A stretch of DNA of 64,000 nucleotides, from NCBI RefSeq assembly GCF_023715585.1, contig NZ_JAMBOK010000001.1, forward strand, positions 1,488,001 through 1,552,000. The letters are read 5' to 3'. Origin of the DNA: Sporosarcina luteola. Its GTDB lineage: Bacteria; Bacillota; Bacilli; Bacillales_A; Planococcaceae. Position 1 is the stretch's first letter. The number at the start of each line of letters is the position of its first letter. A program made the translations under genes and the position numbers. This document shows positions 53,614-63,000 of the stretch, one piece after another. Under the pieces are notes generated by a model. That model was not told the origin of the DNA, searched no databases, and worked only from the letters and a program-made list of their open reading frames with translations.

Positions 53614-54252
53614 CTACACTTGGATAAGATAGATCGCACCAATTGGAATCTCAATATCCTTTTCCTTCATGGAAAGACAGACGGTTTCTCTGTCCACCTG
53701 TTTTAAAGTTCCGATGAATGTCGCATCTTCCGTAACGACTTGAAGTGCATGTGATTCCAGTGTCAGCAAATAGACGTCCAACCGGATTCTAAAGAACAGG
53801 TGGATCAATTCAGGCGAGGAAGCTACCATCTCACCGAAACGGAAGGTCAGTGCCTGCTGACAGCCCGGGGAGGCGTCCTTTAATCTTGGGTCAGGAAATG
53901 GTTCGGCAAATCGGCCTGCAGGCTTGATTTTTTCGATTTGTACATACGGTACAATGAAAGTGCCCTCCTCTGCTTGGAGTACGACAAAATCGAAACCTGC
54001 GAGCGTCGCCCTTCCCACGACAGACTTTCCTGCTCGAATGGGAACTTCAATGGACAAGCCAATTAATCCATCGAAGACTTTTTGATATACTTCATTCGTC
54101 GATCGATCATCTGATAGAGCCAAATCTAGCAATAACTCATTGGCATCATGGATTTTTTCTAGGAGTTCAGGAGGCAAATTATCCGTCGGAGAAGGGAGGT
54201 GAGGGTTTGGAAGGGTTTCCGGACATTCCTTCCGATTCTCTTCATTTTTCAT
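53614..54252 (-). CDS. MnxD-like paralogue at the end of the Mnx operon
   Basis: 212 residues. Segments TFRFGEMVASSPELIHLFF and TEDATFIGTLKQVDRETV align with LRFGETVAAKDALVRQFF and SSFFGKLKGACKTECVL in the 252-residue protein at 58514, so the two are paralogues. No signal or membrane segments. It is last in the operon, 18 bases after mnxG, with GGAGG 7 bases before the ATG. Role unknown; an assembly or anchoring factor for the Mnx complex is possible. Confidence 0.65.
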   Translation of the reverse strand: MKNEENRKECPETLPNPHLPSPTDNLPPELLEKIHDANELLLDLALSDDRSTNEVYQKVFDGLIGLSIEVPIRAGKSVVGRATLAGFDFVVLQAEEGTFIVPYVQIEKIKPAGRFAEPFPDPRLKDASPGCQQALTFRFGEMVASSPELIHLFFRIRLDVYLLTLESHALQVVTEDATFIGTLKQVDRETVCLSMKEKDIEIPIGAIYLIQV

Positions 54253-54270
54253 TTTTCAACCCTCCTCTCC

Positions 54271-57200
54271 CTATTGCTCCAAAGGCGGCAGTTCAGCAAT
54301 CGGTTTATCGTGGACGCGCATTATGCCCCACATGCCTTGTTCGATATCCCAGCGGATATTCCCGGATCGGTACAGATAGTCCCCCGGAAATTTCCCATAG
54401 GCCCCTGCTCCTCCAAGCAACTCCAAGTTCTTCACTGCTCCCGCGACATGGAATCCGACAAAGGCTTCTGTACGCGATTCGATGTCTTTCGTATCAAACC
54501 GCCAACGATGGCCATGCAAATGGAAAGAATGCGCCCTTCTTCTTTCTGCCGGCGTCACGAGCCGGATGGTTACAGGATCTCCTGCATAACATTCAAAAAC
54601 GGGAGTCGCCGGGTCCCCGAACACGTTGGAATTGAACAACTCATGCAGCTTCGGATGTTTCCGATAACGATTGATTAACCGTTCGCTTCGATAATTAATT
54701 CCCCGGGAACCTTGGTCGTACGTATCGAGTAAATCTTCGTCGATCTCCGGAGGCGGGATGAGAATTCCGTCAACCGGATCAAAGATGACCTGCCCTTGCT
54801 TATCGTACAACCGCACCCCATCATGCAGTATGACGACAAACTCCCTAATGTCGGGCAAGAACGGATTGCGCAACACAACATTCGCTCCCGATGAAACGGG
54901 TTGCAGCGTATACGGATCAACATACTCCGTTCCTCTCGGCTCTGCGATGAATGCCCCGAACGCTCCTTGTGATTTATGGTTCCGGATATCCGCCATATCC
55001 CATAGCCCGCAAGCGCCTACTTGGGTATCCACCACCCAACGATACGTCCGTTTCTCCCCGGGTCCAACGGTTTGGTCGCCATTGAATCCGACAGTTTCCC
55101 CGGCAGACGTTTTGACGTCATATTGAATTAATTGAGGATGCAGGGAAATGCGTAAAGAAGGTGGGTAATACGCTTGTTCTTTAACAACAGGATATGGATA
55201 GATCCCATCCGGAAACGGAAACTTCTCCATTTCCAACTCGCTCGTCAATGTCACTTCAACGGTATCCCCTACATTGGCCCGGATAATGAGAGGCTCCGGC
55301 TTTTTCGTTCCATTTACAATGGCCTCTTGATCTTCTTTCAAGGCGACCATGATGCCATGCGGATCATGGTCGCCAAAGTCGTTATACATCAGCTTCGTTT
55401 GGAAAGCGACAACGTCAAAATAGCGGACCGGACCCTCCACAGGGTGGACAGTTGGATCTTCTGCTTGCGGCGGCTTGTCACCCGTGTATTCCGGCAACGG
55501 TTTGGAACGCTTTAACGGCTCGGGTCGGTCAGTTAATGAGATTAAATCCGGTACTTTCTCATCATACGCACGGATTAATCCCCATAGCCCGTTCCATAAA
55601 TCCTCCTCCGTTTCAAACGCCCATAAGTAGTCGCCCGCTCTTTCAATATACGTTTCCATCGTGAAGGATTCCGATATTCCGATATGCTGCTGTTCTTTCA
55701 ATGACGAGTTCAGACTGCCTCGCTCCTTATGCCATCTGAGCCCGTGCACATTGAAGCTATGGGACTCTTCCTGCGAGCCTTGCAGCAGCCGGATCCGGAT
55801 CGAATCCCCTTCATAAGCCCTCAAAATCGGGGTTACGGGATCTCCATTCTGATAAGAGCTAAACGTATAAGCGGGATCACAATCTTTTCCTAACCGGAAT
55901 TGCAGCGGCTCGTTCTTATAATTCACGCCGAATAAACCCGGATCGTCATCAGAACTCGGAAACTTTGGCGGTTGCAGCGGTTTTCCGTTTTTATCAAACA
56001 ATAAAGTGAAATCCTGTACAAATAATGCAAAGTCCCGGTAATCCGGAATTAATGGATTTTTGGACGTGATTTGTGTCCCATGCACGACAGGCTCTCCTGT
56101 CCGCGAATCAAGGAATTCCGTAAAGCGGGGGTGGACGACGCCGGAGCCAAAAACGCCATGCTGCTGATGGGCGTTCGGATAGAGATGATCATGGAAAAAC
56201 CACGCTTTTAATTCAACTTCGGCATAATAGCAGTACTGGATCGTTTCACCCGGCAATACAGAGGAATCATAGTTCCAGCCCACATTCGCCCCATCGTTCA
56301 CGAGCACATCGAATTTGACAAAATGGATATGAAAACCGGTTTCATATGCTCGGGTGACTAGTTGAAAAGCATCCCCGTCCAAAATATGCGGCAAACGGTT
56401 CGTATAATTGATTCTAAAAGACGTATGGGCAGGTGTATGAATGACGAGTGGCTCCGGCTCTTTCCTCCCTGCGCAAATATCTTCCAAATCTTCATCCAGT
56501 ACATATATTCTTCCTTTAGGATCATGCCAACCTTGCTTATTGTACGTAATCGGCAGCTCGATCAACGAGATGTTAAATTCCCGGACCGGCGCACTTTCGG
56601 GGCTGGGATCCGTAAAGACGGCTCCAGGTCTTGGATTCTCTATGGCGGCATGCCGCTCCAACTCTGTCAACCCCCGCCCCCCTACGATGCCGAGCGGTGG
56701 ACGGGGTGCTTTATAACCCACCTTGCCGGGAATGAAATTCGGAAACCCCGGTTTTTCGAATGTCGGCTTAGGCGGCGCTTCCCGGTCGGGCAATGGGTGC
56801 AGCGGCTTGATCGGAACGCCATTCGGATAGCACTGGCTGCCATCTTGAAGCGTATTAAAAACCCGGTTCAGTCCCCACATGCCCGCCGCAAAATGCGGGT
56901 ATAAGTGGCAATGAATGATCGAATCACCGAAAGAACCCTGCAAGCTGCCTAATCCATAAAGCGGTTCCACTGTATAATGGGTTTGCGGACTGATCGATTG
57001 AGCGTCAATAATCTCTGATTCCAAATCATCGGGATCGCTGAGCCATTGATGGACATGGTAATGAAAAACATGCGTTTCCTTTACTCCCCCGTGAACGACC
57101 CGGACTTTTGCGGGATCTCCGACATAGCCACGTAAAATAGGAGTCGAGGGATCTCCGTACACCCACGAATCATGGTGGACTTCCTCCCCTTCACAATTGG

Positions 57201-57918
57201 GGCAGACCACTCCTTCGGCAATCAATTGCTGCCGTCGGTTAATCGGTTCAAACCGATAATTGGCGCCGTGGAACGAACTTTCCTCTTGGTTTGTCAAATG
57301 ATGGATCGGCCGATTCCCGGTTAGATCATCCACTTCCATTTCATCATGGAAGACCCAAGCATATTCGCGGAACGACGGCAAAATAGGATGATGGATATCC
57401 GCGAACACCCCGCTATTCATCGGCTTCCCCGTCTCCGGATCCGTCCACCACGAAAAACGCCGTTCAACAAACAGAGCCCCGAATAATCCATTGCCATTCG
57501 AGCCGTTTTCACTGCTTGCAGGATTCCCCAGATCCGAAAAGAAATAGATCCCCTCTTTTACAACGTTAATCCGGTACTGATATGATTCGCCGGGCGGCAC
57601 CGTACTTTCTTCATTCAACCCGACGTTGGCACCATCCGCAGTCCGGACATCATACTCCGCTTGCTGGAAATGAAGCCCTGCGTGGAACGGCAATTTATTC
57701 TCAAGAAGAATTTCCACCGCATCCCCTTCATTCGCCCGAATAATGAGGGGCTGTACGAGAGGTACCGGCATGAACGGATTTTCCTTCACCGACTGCTTCA
57801 CTTTTTCTTCGTTCTCTTTCAACACATACATCATGCCGTTCGGATTATGGTCGCCAAACGTGTTCAAGACGATTCGAATCGGAATAGCGACTACGTGATA
57901 CTTTCTAAGCATTGACAA
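54271..57918 (-). CDS. mnxG: Multicopper oxidase MnxG (manganese oxidase subunit)
   Basis: 1215 residues, close to SG-1 MnxG. Repeated cupredoxin segments run the whole length. Copper motifs: HVFHYHVHQW (near 285), SIIHCHLYPHFAAGMWGL (HCHxxxHxxxxM, near 335), AWFFHDHLYP (near 575), SHSFNVHGLRWH (near 720) and AHSFHLHGHRW (near 1130). The trinuclear and type-1 copper sites look intact. Together with MnxE and MnxF it should oxidise Mn(II) to Mn(IV) oxide on the spore surface. No signal peptide, as expected for a protein built into the spore from the mother cell. Confidence 0.92.
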   Translation of the reverse strand: MSMLRKYHVVAIPIRIVLNTFGDHNPNGMMYVLKENEEKVKQSVKENPFMPVPLVQPLIIRANEGDAVEILLENKLPFHAGLHFQQAEYDVRTADGANVGLNEESTVPPGESYQYRINVVKEGIYFFSDLGNPASSENGSNGNGLFGALFVERRFSWWTDPETGKPMNSGVFADIHHPILPSFREYAWVFHDEMEVDDLTGNRPIHHLTNQEESSFHGANYRFEPINRRQQLIAEGVVCPNCEGEEVHHDSWVYGDPSTPILRGYVGDPAKVRVVHGGVKETHVFHYHVHQWLSDPDDLESEIIDAQSISPQTHYTVEPLYGLGSLQGSFGDSIIHCHLYPHFAAGMWGLNRVFNTLQDGSQCYPNGVPIKPLHPLPDREAPPKPTFEKPGFPNFIPGKVGYKAPRPPLGIVGGRGLTELERHAAIENPRPGAVFTDPSPESAPVREFNISLIELPITYNKQGWHDPKGRIYVLDEDLEDICAGRKEPEPLVIHTPAHTSFRINYTNRLPHILDGDAFQLVTRAYETGFHIHFVKFDVLVNDGANVGWNYDSSVLPGETIQYCYYAEVELKAWFFHDHLYPNAHQQHGVFGSGVVHPRFTEFLDSRTGEPVVHGTQITSKNPLIPDYRDFALFVQDFTLLFDKNGKPLQPPKFPSSDDDPGLFGVNYKNEPLQFRLGKDCDPAYTFSSYQNGDPVTPILRAYEGDSIRIRLLQGSQEESHSFNVHGLRWHKERGSLNSSLKEQQHIGISESFTMETYIERAGDYLWAFETEEDLWNGLWGLIRAYDEKVPDLISLTDRPEPLKRSKPLPEYTGDKPPQAEDPTVHPVEGPVRYFDVVAFQTKLMYNDFGDHDPHGIMVALKEDQEAIVNGTKKPEPLIIRANVGDTVEVTLTSELEMEKFPFPDGIYPYPVVKEQAYYPPSLRISLHPQLIQYDVKTSAGETVGFNGDQTVGPGEKRTYRWVVDTQVGACGLWDMADIRNHKSQGAFGAFIAEPRGTEYVDPYTLQPVSSGANVVLRNPFLPDIREFVVILHDGVRLYDKQGQVIFDPVDGILIPPPEIDEDLLDTYDQGSRGINYRSERLINRYRKHPKLHELFNSNVFGDPATPVFECYAGDPVTIRLVTPAERRRAHSFHLHGHRWRFDTKDIESRTEAFVGFHVAGAVKNLELLGGAGAYGKFPGDYLYRSGNIRWDIEQGMWGIMRVHDKPIAELPPLEQ

Positions 57919-57929
57919 CCCCCTCTTTT

Positions 57930-58205
57930 CTAGCTGTCTTTCAGATGAGGAATTTTGGCACCAAGCCCTGTTTCAATATAAAAGACTTCAATGGAATGGA
58001 TATGCACCGTCCATTCCTTTCCCTCCAATGAGGGGATGGATGTCGTCTCCACATCCAAAACAACCATGTCTTCAACAATCGACTTGATTTTCCCAATGAA
58101 CATAAAAGGAAACGCTTTGGTTAAAATAAAAACTCTGCGCCCCATATTCTTCCGGAAATAATGGACGATCCCTTCCTCTTTTTTGTCATTGTATGATTGA
58201 CCCAA
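57930..58205 (-). CDS. mnxF: MnxF-like small subunit of the Mn oxidase complex
   Basis: 91 residues: NMGRRVFILTKAFPFMFIGK; IVEDMVVLDVETTSIP; EWTVHIHSIEVFYIE. A small beta-barrel-like protein located between mnxE and mnxG, as in the marine Bacillus SG-1 operon. MnxE and MnxF form the accessory core that binds MnxG in the purified complex. Name assigned by position and size. Confidence 0.75.
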   Translation of the reverse strand: MGQSYNDKKEEGIVHYFRKNMGRRVFILTKAFPFMFIGKIKSIVEDMVVLDVETTSIPSLEGKEWTVHIHSIEVFYIETGLGAKIPHLKDS

Positions 58206-58222
58206 TTACCATCGCTCCTCGC

Positions 58223-58513
58223 TTATGTTAGTGGAAATGCCATATCACTCGGCACATCAGTTGAATACGAGACAATTTGCTCAAGAGGAATGCTTAATGG
58301 AAAAGGAAACCGGTAAAACGGGGCATTCACCATTTTTATAATGACGGGTGTTAACGTTATATGGCCCGGTTGGACATCTGACACCGTCCCAGAAAAAACA
58401 GGGCGGAACACTTGACCTAATAAATTTAATTGTGTCGCTTTCGTAATGATAAGCATCTCTTCCCCTATTAACATTTCTAACTTCCCTTGCAAGTCTTCTT
58501 CTTTCAGTCCCAT
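58223..58513 (-). CDS. mnxE: MnxE-like small subunit of the Mn oxidase complex
   Basis: 96 residues: IGEEMLIITKATQLNLLGQV; FSGTVSDVQPGHITLTPVII; LSIPLEQIVSYSTDVP. Same barrel type as MnxF. Its ATG directly follows the mnxD stop (TGA-ATG), with GGAGGG inside the mnxD end, so translation is coupled. Name assigned by position and size. Confidence 0.75.
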   Translation of the reverse strand: MGLKEEDLQGKLEMLIGEEMLIITKATQLNLLGQVFRPVFSGTVSDVQPGHITLTPVIIKMVNAPFYRFPFPLSIPLEQIVSYSTDVPSDMAFPLT

Positions 58514-59272
58514 TCACTTCGCCCTCCATCCCTTTATTCTTTGGCTGCAGGCAGTGACTGCTTGTAGCCCGAACCTCTTCCATAAAGAAGCTGGCCCGAT
58601 CGTTGTAATGAATCGTATTTCGCTTAACGGGATCCGGTGTTCACTACTCATTCGTTGTAAAACACATTCCGTTTTGCAAGCGCCTTTCAGTTTCCCGAAG
58701 AATGAACTTTCCACTGTGTTGACCTCTACCCAGACACCATTCCAAGTCGACAGATTCGTATGGAGCGTTTCCTCAAAAAATTGGCGAACCAATGCATCTT
58801 TTGCAGCTACGGTCTCACCGAAACGCAATACAAGCTTTTGTTGAAGTTGATTGTCATAGATATGGTGTTGATGCGGGGTTGAATAGGTTGGAAATCCAAA
58901 GGGGATGGTAGCGGAGTCGATGGCTTCGTATGGTATCCAAATCCTCTTTTTCAAATCGGTCACCATAACAAAATCTCTTCCGATTGTGGCAACCTTCCCC
59001 ACGGTAGTGATCGTTTCATTCTGTTTGATTGCTGAAATTATGCTGACTTGCTGATGCCGTTTCATTTTAAAGAACTGCTTTAACAGAAGTGTTTTCCGGA
59101 GGGATTCGTCTCGACGAACCACATGGAATAGATTTTTCTGTTGGATATATTCTGCGAGAATCCGGGTTTCCTCCGCTGAAACTGCGCTCGTTGGTGATGA
59201 ATACGGCGGAAAGCGTGGCTTGTTGGACTCCGGATGCTCACCTATCGCCAACTCACTGAACTTATTGGACAT
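58514..59272 (-). CDS. mnxD: MnxD-like protein
   Basis: 252 residues, soluble. A helical first half (EETRILAEYIQQKNLFHVVR) followed by barrel-like segments (NETITTVGKVATIGRDFVMV; IWIPYEAIDSATIPFG; LVLRFGETVAAKDALVRQFF). The function of MnxD is unknown. A paralogue ends the operon at 53614. Name assigned by order in the operon. Confidence 0.65.
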   Translation of the reverse strand: MSNKFSELAIGEHPESNKPRFPPYSSPTSAVSAEETRILAEYIQQKNLFHVVRRDESLRKTLLLKQFFKMKRHQQVSIISAIKQNETITTVGKVATIGRDFVMVTDLKKRIWIPYEAIDSATIPFGFPTYSTPHQHHIYDNQLQQKLVLRFGETVAAKDALVRQFFEETLHTNLSTWNGVWVEVNTVESSFFGKLKGACKTECVLQRMSSEHRIPLSEIRFITTIGPASLWKRFGLQAVTACSQRIKGWRAK

Positions 59273-59290
59273 GCTGGGGACCCCCTTCCA

Positions 59291-59878
59291 TTAGTTGATG
59301 AACTGCTCCAATTGGTCGGCAATTTCCTCGACATTGACCCGTTTCGTCCCCACTGACATGTTATGAAGCGATCGAATACGGTCCTCTGAATCGACGATAT
59401 ACATGGAAGTGGAATGAGTGACAAACCCATCGGCATTTTTCGTATATGTGAAATGAAAGCTTTGTGTAAATTGCTTCGTCTCTTCTTCCGTACCTCTTAG
59501 AAACAACCAATTGGGGCCTGTTATCCCCATATTTTCTGCATACTGACGTATTCTTTCCTCCGTATCAAATTCCGGGTCCAACGTAACGGCCAGGATAATG
59601 TACTCATCGTCCGCAATTCCTTTTTTCTGCATCTCCCCCTGGAGTTCTTGTAATTCAATGAAAGTCATCGGGCAGACATCCGGACAATTGGTAAAGAAAA
59701 AAGTCACAAGCTTCGGCTTATCTTGCCGGGACACCTCTTTTCCATTCACTTCAGTAAATGGCCATTCTTCCACAGTTCCGATTTGCGGGAGGTCAAGCGC
59801 ACGAGGCCAAAACAAGTAGAACGCAGCCAACCCGAGAGCGAGGACAACGATACTCCATACAATTTTCAGCAACCTCAT
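59291..59878 (-). CDS. mnxC: SCO1/SenC-type copper chaperone, MnxC-like
   Basis: 195 residues. N-terminal anchor helix (IVWSIVVLALGLAAFYLFW), then a thioredoxin fold with NCPDVCPMTFIELQ (CxxxC copper site) and a conserved His in FVTHSTSMYIVD. SCO proteins deliver copper to oxidases or keep Cys residues reduced; here it most likely loads MnxG. Placed third in the operon like the redox/SCO-like mnxC of SG-1. Confidence 0.87.
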   Translation of the reverse strand: MRLLKIVWSIVVLALGLAAFYLFWPRALDLPQIGTVEEWPFTEVNGKEVSRQDKPKLVTFFFTNCPDVCPMTFIELQELQGEMQKKGIADDEYIILAVTLDPEFDTEERIRQYAENMGITGPNWLFLRGTEEETKQFTQSFHFTYTKNADGFVTHSTSMYIVDSEDRIRSLHNMSVGTKRVNVEEIADQLEQFIN

Positions 59879-59884
59879 CCCTTC

Positions 59885-60343
59885 CTATTTTGTCAGCGAA
59901 TTGCGTATGAAATGATGGACAAGCGTATGGAGCGCGGCACAAAAAAGGACAAGGCTCACTAGAGTAGATGTGAAGGATGCTTCCGTTTCAATCGGGATGT
60001 TGCAAATCGCCGGGTTTTGAAGGACAGCGCCAAACATCATGCCCATTATGCCGCCGATCGCGCCGTTATACATGCCGTTCAAAGAGGCAGGAGCTTTCAT
60101 GAATGAACCAAATTTCCAACCGATCCAAAGCCCTGCGCAGGAAGGAAGAAAATACGTAACAAAGTGAAGCGGGAGAAGCAATTGCAAATAAAGGGCGATG
60201 ACGAATGAAGAAATCGAGGAAAGCGCCATGCACATCGTCTTCGTATACCGATCGTCAAAAAGAGTTTGCTTCTTCCGGAAGATCCCGTAAATATAAACCA
60301 TCTCGCCGACATTCCACAGAAGTAAAACGAGGATGAGCAACAT
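59885..60343 (-). CDS. mnxB: MnxB-like membrane protein
   Basis: 152 residues, four hydrophobic helices. It is paralogous to the preceding gene: LNGMYNGAIGGIMGMMFGAV matches VAGLTNGAIVGLMAPMIGTV. The Gly/Met-rich helices could conduct or bind metal. The ATG follows TGAGG near the end of the upstream gene. Name by order only. Confidence 0.6.
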   Translation of the reverse strand: MLLILVLLLWNVGEMVYIYGIFRKKQTLFDDRYTKTMCMALSSISSFVIALYLQLLLPLHFVTYFLPSCAGLWIGWKFGSFMKAPASLNGMYNGAIGGIMGMMFGAVLQNPAICNIPIETEASFTSTLVSLVLFCAALHTLVHHFIRNSLTK

Positions 60344-60349
60344 GGCGCC

Positions 60350-60766
60350 TCACGACCTTATAACGGAACTCAAAATGACAACCATGACCATAGCGAATAA
60401 AATGTGAAGGCCCCAAACGAATCTCCCGGGCATCTCGGCAACTGTCCCGATCATCGGTGCCATTAAACCGACAATGGCCCCATTCGTCAGGCCAGCCACA
60501 AACGTCTCATAATCAAAAAGTTTACCGAATAGGGCCCCCGATCCCATTCCGATCAGGGCGGAGAGCATTGTAATATATGTGAAGTGGAAAGGAAATTGAA
60601 GAATGAACAGAACACCGGACAGCATTGCCATCATTCCGCCCATCACCATGCTTACATTCATCCCCAATTGAAAACCGATCCGCTTTTTGATTTTCCGTAC
60701 ATACAAATAACAGATGAGAAACAAGCAACTATCCACATAGATGAACAGCCAAATGGGTATATCCAA
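60350..60766 (-). CDS. mnxA: MnxA-like membrane protein, first gene of the Mnx operon
   Basis: 138 residues, about four helices with a Met-rich segment (MNVSMVMGGMMAMLSGVLFI). TTG at 60766 has GAGGTG 5-6 bases upstream; the longer frame from TTG 60805 crosses the intergenic region. Methionines suggest copper handling but this is speculative. A CATA-N3-TA sequence at 60782-60790 would be a sigma-K -10, though it is too near the start and lacks a -35. Confidence 0.6.
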   Translation of the reverse strand: MDIPIWLFIYVDSCLFLICYLYVRKIKKRIGFQLGMNVSMVMGGMMAMLSGVLFILQFPFHFTYITMLSALIGMGSGALFGKLFDYETFVAGLTNGAIVGLMAPMIGTVAEMPGRFVWGLHILFAMVMVVILSSVIRS

Positions 60767-60884
60767 GACCTCACCTCTACTTACGTTATGGCAATTTGTT
60801 TCCAAACGAAACTAGTCCTAGTGAATTGACCCTATAAAAGAGGACGCACTGATTCAATTGTCCCCCCTCTGCAAAAGCCTTGGG

Positions 60885-60893
60885 CATATAGTA
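60885..60893 (+). promoter_or_regulatory. Sigma-K-type -10 element of the collagen-like gene
   Basis: CATATAGTA fits the CATA-N3-TA consensus; the transcript would start near 60900, leaving a 26-base leader with AAGGAGG. The -35 region, CCCCCC, fits the consensus poorly. Confidence 0.5.
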
Positions 60894-60925
60894 GATTCAG
60901 AGGATGTGGTGAAGGAGGAAATTTA

Positions 60926-61552
60926 ATGGAGCGGTGTCCAAAATGCAATGAGAATGCCTTTTGTAAATGCAGTAGTGAAAGCAGAGGACGAAGAGGCCCG
61001 CGCGGCTATCAAGGACCACCAGGAGAACCGGGGTGCCCTGGGCCAAAAGGAGAGCGGGGACCCCGGGGTTATCAAGGACCGGATGGCCAGATAGGAGAAC
61101 GGGGCGAAAAAGGAGAACGGGGTGAAAGAGGACCTCAAGGACCACAAGGGGAACGCGGGCCTGCCGGGACGTTTGATACGACATACGGATATGCCTATAC
61201 AACAACGAAAAGCTCGGCGTCAGGGACTGTCAATTTCCAAATTGCCGGACCGTTACAAGACATCAAAGTCGTTCGCAATGGATTACAAGTATTAAAGGAC
61301 GGAATTTACCAAATTAGCTACACCGTCGTTCTGGATTCGAAAGTCATCAGCTGCACCCCTTCAACATTTCGGGTAAAAATAAATGACAACGTCCATGTCC
61401 ATTCATCCGGTACGGAATCCTTGATTTCCACGACATTGACAAACACTCAACTAGTCTCCTTACAGGAAGGCGATATCGTCCAACTGATCGCCGACTTACA
61501 AGAACATTGCAGTTATAAAATGGCTAGTCTGCAACTTATGCGAATTGGATAG
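60926..61552 (+). CDS. Collagen-like exosporium/spore-surface protein (BclA type)
   Basis: 208 residues. A Cys-rich start ([15 protein letters not shown]), about 17 Gly-X-Y triplets ([20 protein letters not shown] is part), then a C1q/TNF-like trimerising domain of about 135 residues ([38 protein letters not shown]). This is the layout of BclA-family hair proteins. AAGGAGG lies 8 bases before the ATG and a sigma-K-like box is upstream. It is divergent from the Mnx operon, in line with both acting on the spore surface. Confidence 0.87.
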   Translation: MERCPKCNENAFCKCSSESRGRRGPRGYQGPPGEPGCPGPKGERGPRGYQGPDGQIGERGEKGERGERGPQGPQGERGPAGTFDTTYGYAYTTTKSSASGTVNFQIAGPLQDIKVVRNGLQVLKDGIYQISYTVVLDSKVISCTPSTFRVKINDNVHVHSSGTESLISTTLTNTQLVSLQEGDIVQLIADLQEHCSYKMASLQLMRIG

Positions 61553-61560
61553 GCACGCAA

Positions 61561-61607
61561 AGGAAGACAACCTGACAGTATCAATTCCCGCTGCCAGGTT
61601 GTCTTCC
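61561..61607 (+). terminator. Strong intrinsic terminator
   Basis: GGAAGACAACCTG pairs with CAGGTTGTCTTCC across a 20-base loop. It follows the collagen-like gene; the T tract is short. Confidence 0.75.
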
Positions 61608-61629
61608 TCATGTAGAGTCCCCTTCTGGT

Positions 61630-62661
61630 CTAGATTGTCTCTTTGGAAAAACAGTTCAGCAGTTCCTGCTCCCGTTCCCGTGAGATTCCTGCTTTCCATT
61701 CTGTTTCCTTTACCTTTACGCATTGATAAATATCGGAAATTGTTTCCTCAAGCGGTCGGAAGGACAGGCCATCTGTGACCGCTTTCTCTATACTAATGAA
61801 TGAACTACCTTTCCAAGGTTCGGCTGCTCCTTCCAACGCGAATTGTTCAGGAATCCATAACGGCATTTCCGTCCATGGCTACACCTTTTGCTCAAGCATG
61901 AATTGTTCGTCCGCCCATACAAATTCGGCATTACTTTCCGTCACGGATTTGCACGTGTTCAAGAACTCTGCCATCGTTAATTCACTACCCGGCCCCGTTA
62001 CATTGAACGTACCCGCTTTTCTGTTTTCCGCCTTATGGAGCGCCCATGCTGCTAGATCTTTGACGTCAATGAATTGGACAGCCCGCTCCGGACGCCCTGG
62101 CACCAACACCGTCCCGCCTTGCGCAACACGCTGAACCCAGTACGGAAGCCGGTCAGTATAATCATACGACCCAACGAGCAGCCCGGCTCTCAATTGCAAT
62201 ACCCCACCAGGCCAATACTTCTCCGCTTCCGCTTCACATGCTACTTTCATTCCACCGTAAAACTCGTAAGGAGATACAGTACCCTCCTCAATGTCTTTCA
62301 GCACATTTTCCGGTGGGATGGAATGCACATGATAGTCCTCCGCAATATTTAGAGGAATCCAATCCGGGTAAACGGAGATACTCGAAATATAGGTCATATG
62401 CTTTACGCTATCCCCAAGTACAGCAGCGATTTTCCCGATTTGATGCGGCGAAATCCCACACGTGTCCATGACAACATCCCACTTCCGATTTTCCAGTTGG
62501 GACACATCACCGTTGCGATCGCCAATCAGCTGTTCCACTTCAGGAAAAACTTCAGGATTAGTGCCACGATTAAACAAAGTTACCTTGTGCCCTCTATTTA
62601 ACGCTTCCTCCATTAAAGCCCTGCCTAAGAATCTTGTGCCTCCTAATATAAGAACATTCAT
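61630..62661 (-). pseudogene. NAD-dependent epimerase-like protein, split by an in-frame TAG
   Basis: Starts MNVLILGGTRFLGRALMEEA with the Rossmann GGTRFLGR; DTCGISPHQIG, YISSISVYPDW and YEFYGGMKVACE (Y-x3-K) give an extended-SDR/epimerase. A TAG at 61879-61881 interrupts it after EQFMLEQKV; the same frame continues PWTEMPLWIPEQFALEGAAE to 61630. Full length would be 343 residues, normal for the family. Either a recent nonsense mutation or a truncated 260-residue product. A strongly deleted paralogue lies at 63681. Confidence 0.75.
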
Positions 62662-62799
62662 CTATCTCTCCCCGTTCGCTTTAATGAATTTCATTTTCAA
62701 ATACATTCGCCACAAACGAATGGAATCCTCTTTATAAAACCCACTATCATATGAAATAACATTACTTTTTATCCTTCAATCGCCAGGCGGATAGTCCCG

Positions 62800-62855
62800 T
62801 ATTGGTGATAACTTCCCATAAATAGATAACTTCTTGGATTCGATAGATAATTAAA
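62800..62855 (+). repeat. Short array with GATAA cores
   Basis: GATAA starts at 62807, 62825 and 62846 (spacing 18 and 21). The stretch 62662-63000 otherwise holds no gene; the promoter of the 63001 gene should lie at its end. Confidence 0.4.
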
Positions 62856-63000
62856 ACCCATTCAAAGATCGCATACCATTTGACAATAGGGAGGAGGGCA
62901 AGGTACTTTTTCTATTGATTGAGCAAAAAATAAGTGTGCTTTGTACTAGTTAATGATATAATTATAAATAACTATAAAGTTTTCTGAAGGGGAGAATAAG

